Part shown: positions 25,129 through 34,093 of the stretch, one piece after another | Layout of the letters: every line of letters starts with the position of its first letter | How positions within the stretch are numbered: position 1 is the first letter of the stretch | Source of the DNA: Haloferax sulfurifontis ATCC BAA-897 | GTDB lineage: Archaea; Halobacteriota; Halobacteria; Halobacteriales; Haloferacaceae | Assembly: GCF_000337835.1 (NCBI RefSeq) | Contig: NZ_AOLM01000022.1 | Coordinates: forward strand, 1-64,000 | Reading direction: 5' to 3' | DNA: 64,000 nucleotides | Translations under genes and position numbers: made by a program | Notes under the pieces: generated by a model | Told to the model about the DNA's origin: nothing | What the model saw: only the letters and a program-made list of their open reading frames with translations | Database searches by the model: none

Positions 25129-25731
25129 CTACGCGTCGGCGGCGTGCTCGTCGAGCCACGCCTCGATGTCGTCGGCCATCGAGCCGCGGCGGTGGACGAC
25201 GCCGCGGCCGGGGTCGACGACGGTGCTCTCGGTTCCGGGGGTCGTCCCGCCGTCGAGGACGACGGCGACCGCCTCCCGAATCTCGTCGGAGAGCTGTGAG
25301 GGGTGGGTGATGCTCCCGGTTCCGGAGCGGTTGGCGCTGGTCGCGGTGACGGGCGTCCCGGCCGCCCGAAAGAGAGAGCGCGCGAGTTCGTGGTCGGGGA
25401 CGCGGACGCCGACGCGGTCTTTCCCGGCGACGAGCGCGTCCGGCAGGCTGTCGCGTCGCTCCACGACGACCGTCACCGGGCCGGGGAGGAACCGACGCAT
25501 AAAGGCCTCCTCGCGGGCGTCGGCGACGACGTGCTCCAGCGCGGCGTCCACGTCGGGGAAGCCGGCGGAAAGCGGTTTGTCTCGGTCGCGGCCCTTGATG
25601 TCGAAGACGCGTTCGACCGCGTCGGCGTTCGTCGCGTCCGCGCCCATGCCGTAGACCGTCTCGGTCGGGTAGACGACCGCCTCGCCGCGGCGGACGGCGT
25701 CGGCGGCGCGCTGCACGTCGTCGTCGCTCAT
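25129..25731 (-). CDS. sua5: L-threonylcarbamoyladenylate synthase (Sua5/TsaC)
   Basis: A 200-residue YrdC-domain protein. It makes threonylcarbamoyl-AMP from threonine, bicarbonate and ATP for the t6A37 modification of tRNAs. Family motifs are VVYPTETVYGMGADA, FDIKGRDRDKPLS, FLPGPVTVV, VGVRVPDH, and TSANRSG. The extra C-terminal Sua5 domain is absent, so it is the short TsaC-like form. ATG 25731 precedes the first conserved helix; a longer upstream frame overlaps the redoxin gene and is not credible. Confidence 0.92.
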   Translation of the reverse strand: MSDDDVQRAADAVRRGEAVVYPTETVYGMGADATNADAVERVFDIKGRDRDKPLSAGFPDVDAALEHVVADAREEAFMRRFLPGPVTVVVERRDSLPDALVAGKDRVGVRVPDHELARSLFRAAGTPVTATSANRSGTGSITHPSQLSDEIREAVAVVLDGGTTPGTESTVVDPGRGVVHRRGSMADDIEAWLDEHAADA

Positions 25732-25868
25732 GTTCGAACTGACGCGCAACGGGCGAAAAAGCGTGACGAAAGCGTGACGAAACGGCGATTCCGCGCGTGG
25801 ACGAGCGCGCGGTCGGCGCGGCGGGGTCGAGAGACCGACCCGCGCGTCGTTTCGGCAGACGAGTCCGG

Positions 25869-26375
25869 CTACAGGTCGTCGAGGGCGTCCGCGATGCCCT
25901 CGTAGTCCGGGAAGTCCGGCCACTCGTCGGAGACCCAGCGGTACCGGACCGTTCGGTCCTCGTCGAGGAGGAACACGGCGGGGCGGTGTTCGGTGACGCC
26001 GGCCATCCCGTCGAGGTCGTGTTCGAGGTCGTAGTCGGCCGCGACGCCGGCCGCGGGGTCCGAAAACAGGCGGGCGTCCACGCCGCGCTCCTCAAGGAAC
26101 GACTTGTGCTCGTAGGGCGACGAGATGGAGACGCCGACCGTCTGCACGTCCGCCGGGACGCCGCGGTCGCGGAGCTCGTTCCAGACGTACGTCGCGGGGA
26201 ACGCGCCCGCCATCGTGTGGAACACGAGGAGGACGGGCCCGTCGTCGGTGAGGTCCGACAGGGAGGCGTCCTCCCAGAACTCCGCGTTGACCAGCGGCCG
26301 GGTGAAGTCTGGGGCGGTGTCGCCCACGGACGGCGCGTCGTGGTCGGGCAGGGAGACGACGTCGAACTCCGGCAT
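25869..26375 (-). CDS. Cysteine-free redoxin (AhpC/TSA-like)
   Basis: A 168-residue thioredoxin-fold protein of the peroxiredoxin superfamily: VGDTAPDFTRPLVNAEFW, LLVFHTMAGAFPATYVWNEL, VQTVGVSISSPYEHKSFLEE, and PAVFLLDEDRTVRYRWVSDE. At the place of the peroxidatic cysteine (PxxxTxxC) the sequence is GAFPATYVW, and the protein has no cysteine at all. It cannot work as a classical peroxiredoxin. Its ATG overlaps the stop of the glutaredoxin gene (TGATG), so the two are translationally coupled. Confidence 0.83.
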   Translation of the reverse strand: MPEFDVVSLPDHDAPSVGDTAPDFTRPLVNAEFWEDASLSDLTDDGPVLLVFHTMAGAFPATYVWNELRDRGVPADVQTVGVSISSPYEHKSFLEERGVDARLFSDPAAGVAADYDLEHDLDGMAGVTEHRPAVFLLDEDRTVRYRWVSDEWPDFPDYEGIADALDDL

Positions 26376-26638
26376 CAGGCTCCCTCCCCGTAGGTGTGTT
26401 CGAGGTACTCGACGATGTTCGCCGACTCGGACATCGTGACGCCGGTGTTGTCGTCGACGATGGCGGGGACCGAGCGCTTGCCCGAGACGCGCTTGACGAC
26501 GTTCCGGTCGGAGTGCATCGGCTCGACGAACCGCGACTGGTAGGCCAGCCCCTGCTCGTCGAGCGTGCGGACGACCCGCTCGCAGTACGGGCACGCCTGC
26601 AGTCGGTACAGCGTAATCGCCGGTTGCTCGTCTGCCAT
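26375..26638 (-). CDS. Glutaredoxin-like protein
   Basis: An 87-residue thioredoxin-fold protein with active site Cys16-Pro-Tyr-Cys19 in LQACPYCERVV, the cis-proline segment KRSVPAIVD and C-terminal ESANIVEYLEHTYG, as in glutaredoxin and GST N-terminal domains. Haloarchaea use gamma-glutamylcysteine rather than glutathione, so the electron donor probably differs. It is the first gene of a coupled pair with the cysteine-free redoxin. Start ATG 26638. Confidence 0.87.
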   Translation of the reverse strand: MADEQPAITLYRLQACPYCERVVRTLDEQGLAYQSRFVEPMHSDRNVVKRVSGKRSVPAIVDDNTGVTMSESANIVEYLEHTYGEGA

Positions 26639-26798
26639 GGGCGGCTGTTGGGAAGAGCGTCGCCTAAGCCCTTCGCTCGCGGGCATCCGCGCCGCAATAT
26701 CGGTTCGGCGGGCGACTCGGCGAAGGCGACCGAGGCGTTGAGCGAGGGGGTTCGAGGGCAACTCTTAATTCCGGTCCCGCGCAAGACAACGTAGTTAC

Positions 26799-28208
26799 AT
26801 GGGTTTGCCGCCGCTACAGTTACCACCAGCCACGACGCTCGCGGCCGCACAGGTCTCGAACATTCCGCTGGACGACACGACGATAACGGTCCTCGGCGTA
26901 ATCGGAATCATCGTCCTGATCGGTCTCTCGGCGTTCTTCTCCTCGTCAGAGATCGCGATGTTCTCGCTCGCAAAACACCGCGTCGACTCGATGGTCGAAG
27001 ACGGTGTGCCGGGTGCCGAACGGGTGAAGGCGCTCAAGGACGACCCGCACCGGCTTCTCGTGACCATTCTGGTCGGAAACAACATCGCGAACATCGCGAT
27101 GTCCTCGATATCGACCGGGCTACTCGTCTTCGTCGGCTTCCAACAGGGCGAGGCGGTCGCGATCGCGACGTTCGGGATAACGGCGGTCGTCCTGCTGTTC
27201 GGCGAGAGCGCGCCGAAGTCCTACGCGGTCGAAAACACCGAATCGTGGTCCCTCCGCATCGCGCGGCCCCTGAAATACGCCGAACTGCTGTTGCTCCCGC
27301 TCGTCGTCTTCTTCGACTACCTGACCCGCGTCATCAACAAGGTCACCGGCGGACAGACCGCCATCGAGACGACCTACGTCACCCGCGACGAGATTCAGAA
27401 CCTCATCGAGACCGGCGAGCGCGAGGGCGTCATCGAGGAGGAAGAACGCGAGATGCTCGACCGCATCTTCCGGTTCAACTCGACCATCGCGAAGGAGGTC
27501 ATGACCCCGCGCCTCGACATGACCGCCGTCCCGAAGGACGCGACCATCGACGAGGCCATCGAGACGTGCGTGCAGGCCGACCACGAGCGCGTCCCCGTCT
27601 ACGACGGTAACCTCGACAACATCATCGGCATCGTCAACATCCGGAACCTCGTCCGCGAGAAGTACTACGGCGAACGCGGCGTCGGCATCGCCGACATCGT
27701 CTCGCCGACGCTCCACGTCCCCGAGTCGAAGAACGTCGACGAGCTGATGGCCGAGATGCAGGACACGCGGATGCAGATGGTCGTCGTCATCGACGAGTTC
27801 GGGACCACGGAGGGCCTCATCACCCTCGAAGACATGGTCGAGGAAATCGTCGGCGACATCCTCGAAGGCGACGAAGAAGAGCCGTTCGAGTCGGTCGACG
27901 AGAACACCTACCTCGTCCGCGGCGAGGTCAACATCGACGAGGTCAACGAGATGCTCGACATCGAACTCCCCGAGGGCGAGGAGTTCGAGACGCTCGCCGG
28001 CTTCATCTTCAACCGCGCCGGCCGCCTCGTCGAGGAGGGCGAAGAGATCAGCTACAACGACATCATCATCCGCATCGAGCAGGTCGACAACACGCGCATC
28101 ATGAAAGCGCGCATCCAGACCAACGCGGGCATCGAAGCCGCCGACGGCGACGGCGACGAAGACGGAAACGGCGGCGACGAGGAAGCGGAAGTCGAACCCG
28201 ACACCTGA
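26799..28208 (+). CDS. CorC/HlyC-type membrane protein (CNNM/DUF21 with CBS)
   Basis: A 469-residue protein. An N-terminal hydrophobic stretch and the DUF21 (CNNM) membrane domain occupy 1-195 (LSAFFSSSEIAMFSLAKHRV, LLVTILVGNNIANIAMSS). Two CBS domains follow (VMTPRLDMTAVPKDATIDEA, IVSPTLHVPESKNVDELMAE, VVVIDEFGTTEGLITLEDM) and a CorC_HlyC domain near 360-435. The C-terminal 30 residues are an acidic Gly/Asp/Glu tail. Relatives move magnesium or sodium, or affect cobalt resistance. Ion specificity is unknown. Confidence 0.9.
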   Translation: MGLPPLQLPPATTLAAAQVSNIPLDDTTITVLGVIGIIVLIGLSAFFSSSEIAMFSLAKHRVDSMVEDGVPGAERVKALKDDPHRLLVTILVGNNIANIAMSSISTGLLVFVGFQQGEAVAIATFGITAVVLLFGESAPKSYAVENTESWSLRIARPLKYAELLLLPLVVFFDYLTRVINKVTGGQTAIETTYVTRDEIQNLIETGEREGVIEEEEREMLDRIFRFNSTIAKEVMTPRLDMTAVPKDATIDEAIETCVQADHERVPVYDGNLDNIIGIVNIRNLVREKYYGERGVGIADIVSPTLHVPESKNVDELMAEMQDTRMQMVVVIDEFGTTEGLITLEDMVEEIVGDILEGDEEEPFESVDENTYLVRGEVNIDEVNEMLDIELPEGEEFETLAGFIFNRAGRLVEEGEEISYNDIIIRIEQVDNTRIMKARIQTNAGIEAADGDGDEDGNGGDEEAEVEPDT

Positions 28209-28310
28209 TAGGGCGACCCGACGAACCCGATTCGTTCCGACCGCCGAACTCGACTCGACTCGTCTCGACGCCCGACCGAACTCGTTTTCAGACCGTTGGT
28301 CCGCCCCGGT

Positions 28311-28586
28311 TCAGCCGAGGAGCGTAAAGGAAAGAACCACGAGCACCAGCGACGCCAGCGCGAGAACCACCAGTCCGGTCGCGTCGGCGGTGCCGTCGCC
28401 GAGCCGTCGCGCCCGTCCGCGGAAGCGAATCGCCAGCGCGAACGCGCCGAGGCCGACGGCACCGAAGGCGAACCCGCGGAGCGAGATGCCGGTCACGACC
28501 GCCATCCCGACGTGGTAGACGCCGAAGACGGCCCAGAGCGCGGAAACGAGGGTAGCGAGCGCGACGCGGAGCGCACGGACGTTCAC
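28311..28586 (-). CDS. Small membrane protein coupled to phosphate permease
   Basis: A 91-residue protein from GTG 28586, with three hydrophobic helices (VALATLVSALWAVFGVYHVG, LRGFAFGAVGLGAFALAI and TGLVVLALASLVLVVLSF). Its start overlaps the stop of the phosphate permease (GTGA), so it is expected to be translated from the same transcript. No family recognised. It might be an accessory subunit of the permease; that is only inference from coupling. Confidence 0.65.
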   Translation of the reverse strand: MNVRALRVALATLVSALWAVFGVYHVGMAVVTGISLRGFAFGAVGLGAFALAIRFRGRARRLGDGTADATGLVVLALASLVLVVLSFTLLG

Positions 28587-29781
28587 ACACCGAGTACGCT
28601 CGACACGAGCGTAAAGACGCCGTAGCCCAGTCCGAGCGCGAGGGCGAGCGAGCCGACCCACGCGAGGACGGTGTACAGCATCTTCCGCCCGGAGACGCCC
28701 GACCCGCCGGCGGCGTAACCCGAGCCGATGATGGCGCTGACGATAATCTCGTTAAAGGAGACTGGGACGCCGAGGGCGACGGCGGTCTGGGCGATGGCGA
28801 ACGAGGGAATCATCGCCGCGATGGAGCGCCGCGGCCCGAGCGAGGAGTAGTCCTGCGCGAGCGCCTTAATCATGCGCGGCGCGCCGGTCCACGACCCCGC
28901 GAGGAGGCCCAGTCCGCCGCCGACGAGGAGCGCCGGAAGCGGGACCGTGACCGCGTCGAGAAGCGGGACGAGCGGCCCGATGGCGAGGCCGACCTGACTG
29001 CCGCCGGCCGAGAACGCCACGAGGCCGCCGAGGACGAGCAGGAAGCGCCGCTGGCCCCGGGTCTTGTCAGTCGTCACCCACCGGCCGACCACGGCGGCGG
29101 CGGCGAGCGCGACGAGGAGCGAGGCGGCGACGAACCAGACGGTCTCGCCGAGGCCGGCTACCCCGGTCAGTTCGACCGCGGCGGCACGGGCGACCGAGGC
29201 CGACCCCGACGCGCCGCCGAGCCCGCGAACTCCATGTTGGCGACGAGCAGGCCGACGATTCCGGCGAGCGCGGGGACGGTCCACCGCTCGGAGACGCCGT
29301 CGGCGCGGAGGAGTCGGGCGGTCGCGTACGACGCGCCGCCGCCGACGAAGGGCGTGAGCACCCACAGCGAGACGATTTGTTGGTACTTCGCCCACGCGGG
29401 GTCGCCGCCAATGGCGAGGCCGGCGCCGACGACCGCGCCGGTGACGGTGAAGGCGGTGGCGATGGGGTAGCCGGCGAAGACGCCGATCGCGACGAGCACC
29501 GCCGCGGTGAGGAGCGCGACGACCGCGGCCCCCGCGGTCAGCGTGACGCCGCCGATGAGTTCCGTCCCGACCGCGTTGGTGACGTTCGCGCCCTGCAGGA
29601 ACGCCCCGGCGAAGCCCAGCAGGCCGACGATGAAGCCCGCGCGCATCACCGAGATGGCGTTGGCTCCGACGGCGGGCGCGAAGGGCGTCGACCCCGACGA
29701 CCCTGCGCCGATGGCCCACGCCATGAACAGGCTGGCGAGCGCGGCGACGACGAACGTGGCGAGCGTCGCGGCGGCTACCAC
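28583..29781 (-). pseudogene. pit: PiT-family phosphate permease interrupted by a one-base frameshift
   Basis: The N-terminal half, from GTG 29781 to about 29221, reads LASLFMAWAIGAGSSGSTPF, APAVGANAISVMRAG and ends in frame at NMEFAG. The family sequence then continues in another frame with LGGASGSASVARAAAVELTG, VAFSAGGSQVGLAIGPLVP and SIAAMIPSFAIAQTAVALG to base 28583. Restoring one C in GCGGGCTCGG near 29221 joins both parts into a normal permease of about 400 residues. PiT proteins import phosphate with sodium or protons. Either the gene is truly broken or the assembly lost a base. The start could also be TTG 29799. Confidence 0.85.
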
Positions 29782-29827
29782 GGGGCGACCCCCCGGCAAT
29801 CGTCGGCGTCGGCTGTTGTCCCGTCCA

Positions 29828-29995
29828 TCAGCGGCGGCGGGCCTCGTCGTAGCCCTCGCTCAGTCCGAGGAGCGTCCGACGGACGAGGAGATACCCGAAG
29901 AAAACGAAGAGCAACAACGCGACGAGCAGGCCGACGAACACGGGATTCCCCGCGAGAAAGTCGACGAGGCCGTCTACGACCAAAGGGTCGGTCAT
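29828..29995 (-). CDS. Single-helix small membrane protein
   Basis: A 55-residue protein from ATG 29995 (MTDPLVVDGLVDFLAGNP) with one strong membrane helix (FVGLLVALLLFVFFGYLLV) and a charged tail ending GYDEARRR. It lies 46 bases upstream of the phosphate permease on the same strand and probably in its transcript. Function unknown; similar short proteins occur beside pit in haloarchaea by memory. Confidence 0.65.
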   Translation of the reverse strand: MTDPLVVDGLVDFLAGNPVFVGLLVALLLFVFFGYLLVRRTLLGLSEGYDEARRR

Positions 29996-30091
29996 GTGGG
30001 TGGGTTCGGCGGGCACGAGGTATAGCAATTTCGGCGAGGCGTCGTGAAAGAATACGAACACTCATGGGAAGCGGCGAGTAACGCCGATTCG

Positions 30092-31054
30092 ATGGCCGAC
30101 CTCATCCCCTCCAGCCCGGGCGACCCGGACGACGACCGGGCCGACCGAGACCCCAAGGTCATCGGCCTCGACAGCGACGAGGCGGACGACCTGCTCGGCG
30201 CGCTCTCCTCGTCGACCGCCCGGTCGGTCCTCGCGTCGCTCCACGAGTCCCCGGCGACGCCCTCCGACCTCGCCGCCGAAGTCGACACGTCCCTCCAGAA
30301 CGTCCAGTACCACCTCGGCAACCTCTCGGAAGCCGACCTCATCGAGGTCGCGGACACGAGGTACTCCGAGAAGGGCCGCGAGATGAACGTGTACGCGCCC
30401 GCGGACCGAGCGCTCGTCGTCGTCGCCGGGCGCGAGGACGAGACGAAGGGGCTGAAGGGCGCGCTCACGCGCCTCATCGGCGGCGTCGGCGTCCTCGGCA
30501 TCGGCGCGGCCGTCGTGAACCGACTCGCCCGAACCGGGTCGGTGCTCCCGTTCGGTTTCGGCGCCTCGGGCGGCGGCGCGGGCGGCGCTGGCGGTTCCGA
30601 AGCCGGCCAGAGCGGCGGGGCGGGAAGCGGACTCAACGCGACCCATCAGGCCGATGCGGCCACCACGACCGCGGCGGCCGAGCCAACGTCGACAGCGACG
30701 CGGACGGCCACGGAGACGGCGACGACGACCGACGGCGGCGGGTTCGGCATCGCCGAGGTGACCACGACGTCGGATCCGACGGCGCAGACCGCGGAGGCGA
30801 CCCGGACGGCGGTCGAGTCGACGCCGACGGTGACGGAGGCCGCGCGGACCGCGACGGAGACCGCGGCCGCGACGCCGACGCCGGTTCCGGACACGCCGGT
30901 CGCACAGACGGCCACGGAGACCGCGGCACAGCTCACGAGCGGGTCGAACGGGCTCGCGGGAGCAATCGGGTCGCTCTCGCCGGGGGCGCTGTTCTTCCTC
31001 GGCGGGCTGACCGTGCTTCTCGCGTGGGTCGCGGTGGGCGTACTGCGTGACTAA
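30092..31054 (+). CDS. Membrane-anchored winged-helix regulator
   Basis: About 320 residues from ATG 30092 (GTG 30044 is an alternative). Residues 30-110 form an ArsR-like winged helix: ALSSSTARSVLASLHESPAT, LAAEVDTSLQNVQYHLGNL and LIEVADTRYSEKGREMNVYA. A hydrophobic segment (LIGGVGVLGIGAAVV) follows, then a long Gly/Thr/Ala/Ser-rich linker with many TATET-like repeats, and a C-terminal membrane helix (LFFLGGLTVLLAWVAVGVL). The linker resembles a glycosylated stalk, so part may be outside the cell. Divergent from the phosphate permease cluster, which it may regulate. Confidence 0.82.
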   Translation: MADLIPSSPGDPDDDRADRDPKVIGLDSDEADDLLGALSSSTARSVLASLHESPATPSDLAAEVDTSLQNVQYHLGNLSEADLIEVADTRYSEKGREMNVYAPADRALVVVAGREDETKGLKGALTRLIGGVGVLGIGAAVVNRLARTGSVLPFGFGASGGGAGGAGGSEAGQSGGAGSGLNATHQADAATTTAAAEPTSTATRTATETATTTDGGGFGIAEVTTTSDPTAQTAEATRTAVESTPTVTEAARTATETAAATPTPVPDTPVAQTATETAAQLTSGSNGLAGAIGSLSPGALFFLGGLTVLLAWVAVGVLRD

Positions 31055-31201
31055 AACGGCTGTTTGAGCTTACGGTGCGTATTTGATACCGTCACCCGTA
31101 GGAGTGAGTACGAGGTCGCGCGTGGCCCCCCAACGGCGACGGGACTGCCATCCGTGCCCCTGCCCCTCACCCCGTCGTCCGCGTGGCCTCGGACTACCCT
31201 C

Positions 31202-31223
31202 AACAGACCCGCTCGGGTCTGTT
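31202..31223. terminator. Perfect hairpin between convergent genes
   Basis: AACAGACCCG (31202-31211) and CGGGTCTGTT (31214-31223) are perfect inverted repeats with a two-base loop. It lies in the 208-base space between two convergent genes (31054 and 31263), where a bidirectional terminator would fit. The remainder of this space shows no convincing gene. Confidence 0.45.
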
Positions 31224-31262
31224 CCCGCTGATTCTTCCGGCCCTCCACCGGACCTCGCCCCG

Positions 31263-31781
31263 CTATTCGTCGGGGACGATGCGGAACGTCTCGAAGGTGT
31301 CGCCGTCGACCGTGACGAGTCGCCCGCGGAGTCCGCCGTCCGGCAGTTCCTCTAGTTCCGCGTGGGCCTTGCGGTTGCCCCGCGGTTGGGCGTGGCTCCC
31401 CGGATTGAGGAGCGGAATCGCCCCGGTGCCGTGGAAGCCCGGCCGGTGGCTGTGGCCGAAGATGACCGCGTCGGCGCCGCGCTCGCGGCCGAACATCGAC
31501 AGCGCGGTGTTCCCGCCGCGGCGGGTGTGGGTCACCGCGAACTCGACGCCGCCGTAGGTGACGTTCCGCGCCGCGGGAACCCGGTCGCGTATCTCTGATC
31601 CGTCGTTGTTGCCGTACACCGCGAGGAAGCTGTCGGCTTCGTCGATGAACGCGTCGAGGACGGACTCGCGCATGAAGTCGCCCGCGTGGACGACGAGGTC
31701 GGCCTCGCGGACCGCGTCGAGGGTTCGGTTAGTCAGTCGATGACCGTCCGTGCTGTGGGTGTCGGAGACGACGACGAGCAT
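31263..31781 (-). CDS. YfcE-type metallophosphoesterase
   Basis: A 172-residue calcineurin-like phosphoesterase. The di-metal site is clear: SDTHS near residue 6, HAGDF, VYGNNDGSE, VTHTRRGG and IFGHSHRPGF, followed by NPGSHAQPRG. This is the compact YfcE/MJ0936 form that hydrolyses phosphodiesters. The physiological substrate is unknown. It starts ATG 31781 and is divergent from the cation efflux gene. Confidence 0.9.
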   Translation of the reverse strand: MLVVVSDTHSTDGHRLTNRTLDAVREADLVVHAGDFMRESVLDAFIDEADSFLAVYGNNDGSEIRDRVPAARNVTYGGVEFAVTHTRRGGNTALSMFGRERGADAVIFGHSHRPGFHGTGAIPLLNPGSHAQPRGNRKAHAELEELPDGGLRGRLVTVDGDTFETFRIVPDE

Positions 31782-31946
31782 GCGCCGGGCTAGGGGCCGG
31801 AGGGATTGAAACCTACCGACTGTTGCGTCGGGTCGGTCGGAGGCGGTCGGAGGCGGTCAGGACCGGTCGGGGACCGCCGCGGTCGGCGAGCGGTGTCCCG
31901 GTTCTGCGTCGGTAGCTCTATCCGGGCGGGGGGAGTGGCCCACGAC

Positions 31947-32891
31947 ATGGCAGGCAGTACGTCCGTCGTCGTCGCCGCGCTCTTCGCGAACGGAGCGATT
32001 GCGATTCTCAAGTTCCTCGGCTTCCTCGCGACCGGGAGTCCCTCCATGCTCTCCGAAACGTACCACTCCATCTCCGACACCGGCAACCAGGTGTTTCTCC
32101 TCATCGGCATCCGCGACAGCAAGCGCGGCGAGACGCAGTCCCATCCCTTCGGTCACGGGAAATCGCAGTTCTTCTACTCGTTTCTCGTCTCCGTGATGCT
32201 GTTCGGCATCGCCGGCTGGGAGTCGGCCAAACACGGCTACGACGCCCTGATGCACCCCGCCCACGGCGGGGGCGGCGAGGCGCTCGTCCTCGCCGGCTTC
32301 GAAATCGAGCCCGTGTTGGTCAACGTCGCCATCCTCCTCGGGGCGATCGCCTTCGAGAGCTACGCCTTCCTGAAGGCGCACGCCGAACTCCGCCGGCAGA
32401 TAGAGGAGTACGAGTGGACCGGCCTCGTCGAGGCCTTCCGGCAGACGAGCGACGTGACGACGCTCACGGCGTTCACCGAGGACACCGTCGCGCTCACCGG
32501 CGCGGTGCTCGCGCTCGTCGGCATCGGCCTCACCGAGTTCACGGGCAACGAGATGTTCGACGCCGGCGCGGCGCTCCTCATCGGGATACTGCTCATGGGC
32601 TTCGCCATCGCGCTCGCGTGGGAGAACAAGCGCCTCCTCATCGGCGAGAGCGTCCCCGTGGACGAGGAACAGGCCCTCCGCGACATCGTCAAAAACGACC
32701 CGCGGGTCGTCCACGTCGACCACTTCCGCGCGAGCTACGTCGGCCCGGAGAAACTGCTCGTCGCCCTCGACGTGAGCTTCGACCCCGAACTCGACACCGA
32801 AGAGCTGGACGACCACATCACCGAAATCGAGTCCGAACTCAGGGCGGCCGACGACCGGGTCCACTTCGTCTACATCGAACCCGAGTTGTAA
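31947..32891 (+). CDS. Cation diffusion facilitator family transporter
   Basis: A 314-residue CDF protein. Helix I begins SVVVAALFANGAIAILKFLG; the metal site region reads SMLSETYHSISDTGNQVFLL and SHPFGHGKSQFFYSFLVSV, and the second half has EDTVALTGAVLALVGIGL. A cytoplasmic domain (about 225-314) has the ferredoxin-like fold with DPRVVHVDHFRASYVGPEKL. Where classic zinc transporters have HxxxD/DxxxD the residues are E-x-x-H and E-D, so the metal may be another divalent cation. ATG 31947 is chosen before helix I. Confidence 0.88.
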   Translation: MAGSTSVVVAALFANGAIAILKFLGFLATGSPSMLSETYHSISDTGNQVFLLIGIRDSKRGETQSHPFGHGKSQFFYSFLVSVMLFGIAGWESAKHGYDALMHPAHGGGGEALVLAGFEIEPVLVNVAILLGAIAFESYAFLKAHAELRRQIEEYEWTGLVEAFRQTSDVTTLTAFTEDTVALTGAVLALVGIGLTEFTGNEMFDAGAALLIGILLMGFAIALAWENKRLLIGESVPVDEEQALRDIVKNDPRVVHVDHFRASYVGPEKLLVALDVSFDPELDTEELDDHITEIESELRAADDRVHFVYIEPEL

Positions 32892-32951
32892 TCCGAACGA
32901 ACCGAGTGGGACGCCAGCGGCCGACCGCGACTCACGGCGGCCCCTCTCGAC

Positions 32952-33977
32952 CTACCGCGATTCGACCGCGTCGGCGACGAGTTCGACCGCTTCTTCCACG
33001 TCCTCGCGCGAGACGTTCAGGTTCGTCGTAAAGCGGGTGTGGTACTCGCCGAACGTCCCGCCGAGGACGCCCACGTCGTCGCACAGACCGACGAACTCCT
33101 CGGCCGTCAGCCCCGCGCCCTCGGAGTCGACGACGACGATGTTCGTGTCGGGCGTCGGCACCGAGAGGCCGGAGACGGCGTCGAGACCCTCGGCGAGAAC
33201 GCGGGCGTTCGCGTGGTCGTCGGCGAGGCGGTCGACGTTGTCGAGCGCGACGAGCCCCGGCGCGGCGATGAGACCGGCCTGCCGCATGCCGCCGCCGAAC
33301 TGCTTTCTGACGCGGACGGCCTCCTCGATGAACGCCTCGGAACCGGCGAGCATCGAGCCGACGGGCGCGCCGAGCCCCTTCGAGAGACAGAACATCACCG
33401 TGTCGACGCGCTCGACCATCGCCGCCGGGTCCTCGTCGAGGGCGACGCAGGCGTTGAACAGGCGCGCGCCGTCGAGGTGGACCGGAATCCCGAGGTCGCG
33501 GGCGGCATCGGCCGCGGCGTCGATGTCGGCTTTGGGAACCGCGACGCCGCCGCGGGCGTTGTGCGTGTTTTCGAGGCACAGCACGCCCGTGCCGGCGACG
33601 TGAAGCGACTCCTCACGGGCGTGGTCGCGGACCTGCGCGGGCGTCGGCGCGGCGCGCTCGCCGGCGTCGTAGGCGCGGACCTGCAGGCCCGACAGCTGGG
33701 CGAAGCCGCCGACCTCCCACTTGTAGACGTGCGCCTTCGCGTCCACGAGCGCCTCTTGGCCGGGGTCGGCGTGGACGCGGGCGGCGATTTGGTTGCCCAT
33801 CGTCCCCGACGGCACGAACAGCGCGGCCTCCTTGCCGACGAGTTCGGCGGCGCGCGCTTCGAGTTCGTTCACGGTCGGGTCGCCGCCGTACACGTCGTCG
33901 CCGACGGCGGCGTCGCGGGCGGCCTCGCGCATCTCGTCGGACGGGAGCGTGACGGTGTCGCTTCGGAGGTCTATCAT
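32952..33977 (-). CDS. ltaE: Low-specificity L-threonine aldolase
   Basis: A 341-residue fold type I PLP enzyme that splits threonine or allo-threonine to glycine and acetaldehyde. Motifs: MIDLRSDTVTLPSDEMREAA, VGDDVYGGDPTVNELEARAA, FVPSGTMGNQIA, LENTHNARGGVAV, VHLDGARLFNA and the PLP lysine in MFCLSKGLGAPVGSML. Length and order match the family. Start ATG 33977. Divergent from the aminopeptidase gene. Confidence 0.93.
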   Translation of the reverse strand: MIDLRSDTVTLPSDEMREAARDAAVGDDVYGGDPTVNELEARAAELVGKEAALFVPSGTMGNQIAARVHADPGQEALVDAKAHVYKWEVGGFAQLSGLQVRAYDAGERAAPTPAQVRDHAREESLHVAGTGVLCLENTHNARGGVAVPKADIDAAADAARDLGIPVHLDGARLFNACVALDEDPAAMVERVDTVMFCLSKGLGAPVGSMLAGSEAFIEEAVRVRKQFGGGMRQAGLIAAPGLVALDNVDRLADDHANARVLAEGLDAVSGLSVPTPDTNIVVVDSEGAGLTAEEFVGLCDDVGVLGGTFGEYHTRFTTNLNVSREDVEEAVELVADAVESR

Positions 33978-34093
33978 GCGCGGAGAGACCGCGCCGACGG
34001 AGAAATAAACGATGGTCCGCGGGGCGTTCTCGGTCGTGGTCGCAATATTTGCGCTTCGAAAGGTGTTTGCCCCGGGGACACACACGACGCGGT

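Noticed and set aside
30650-30960. Simple-repeat or CRISPR-like signal in the Thr/Ala-rich part of the membrane regulator
   Set aside because: The repeats are irregular codons for Thr, Ala and Glu in an open frame, typical of a low-complexity linker.
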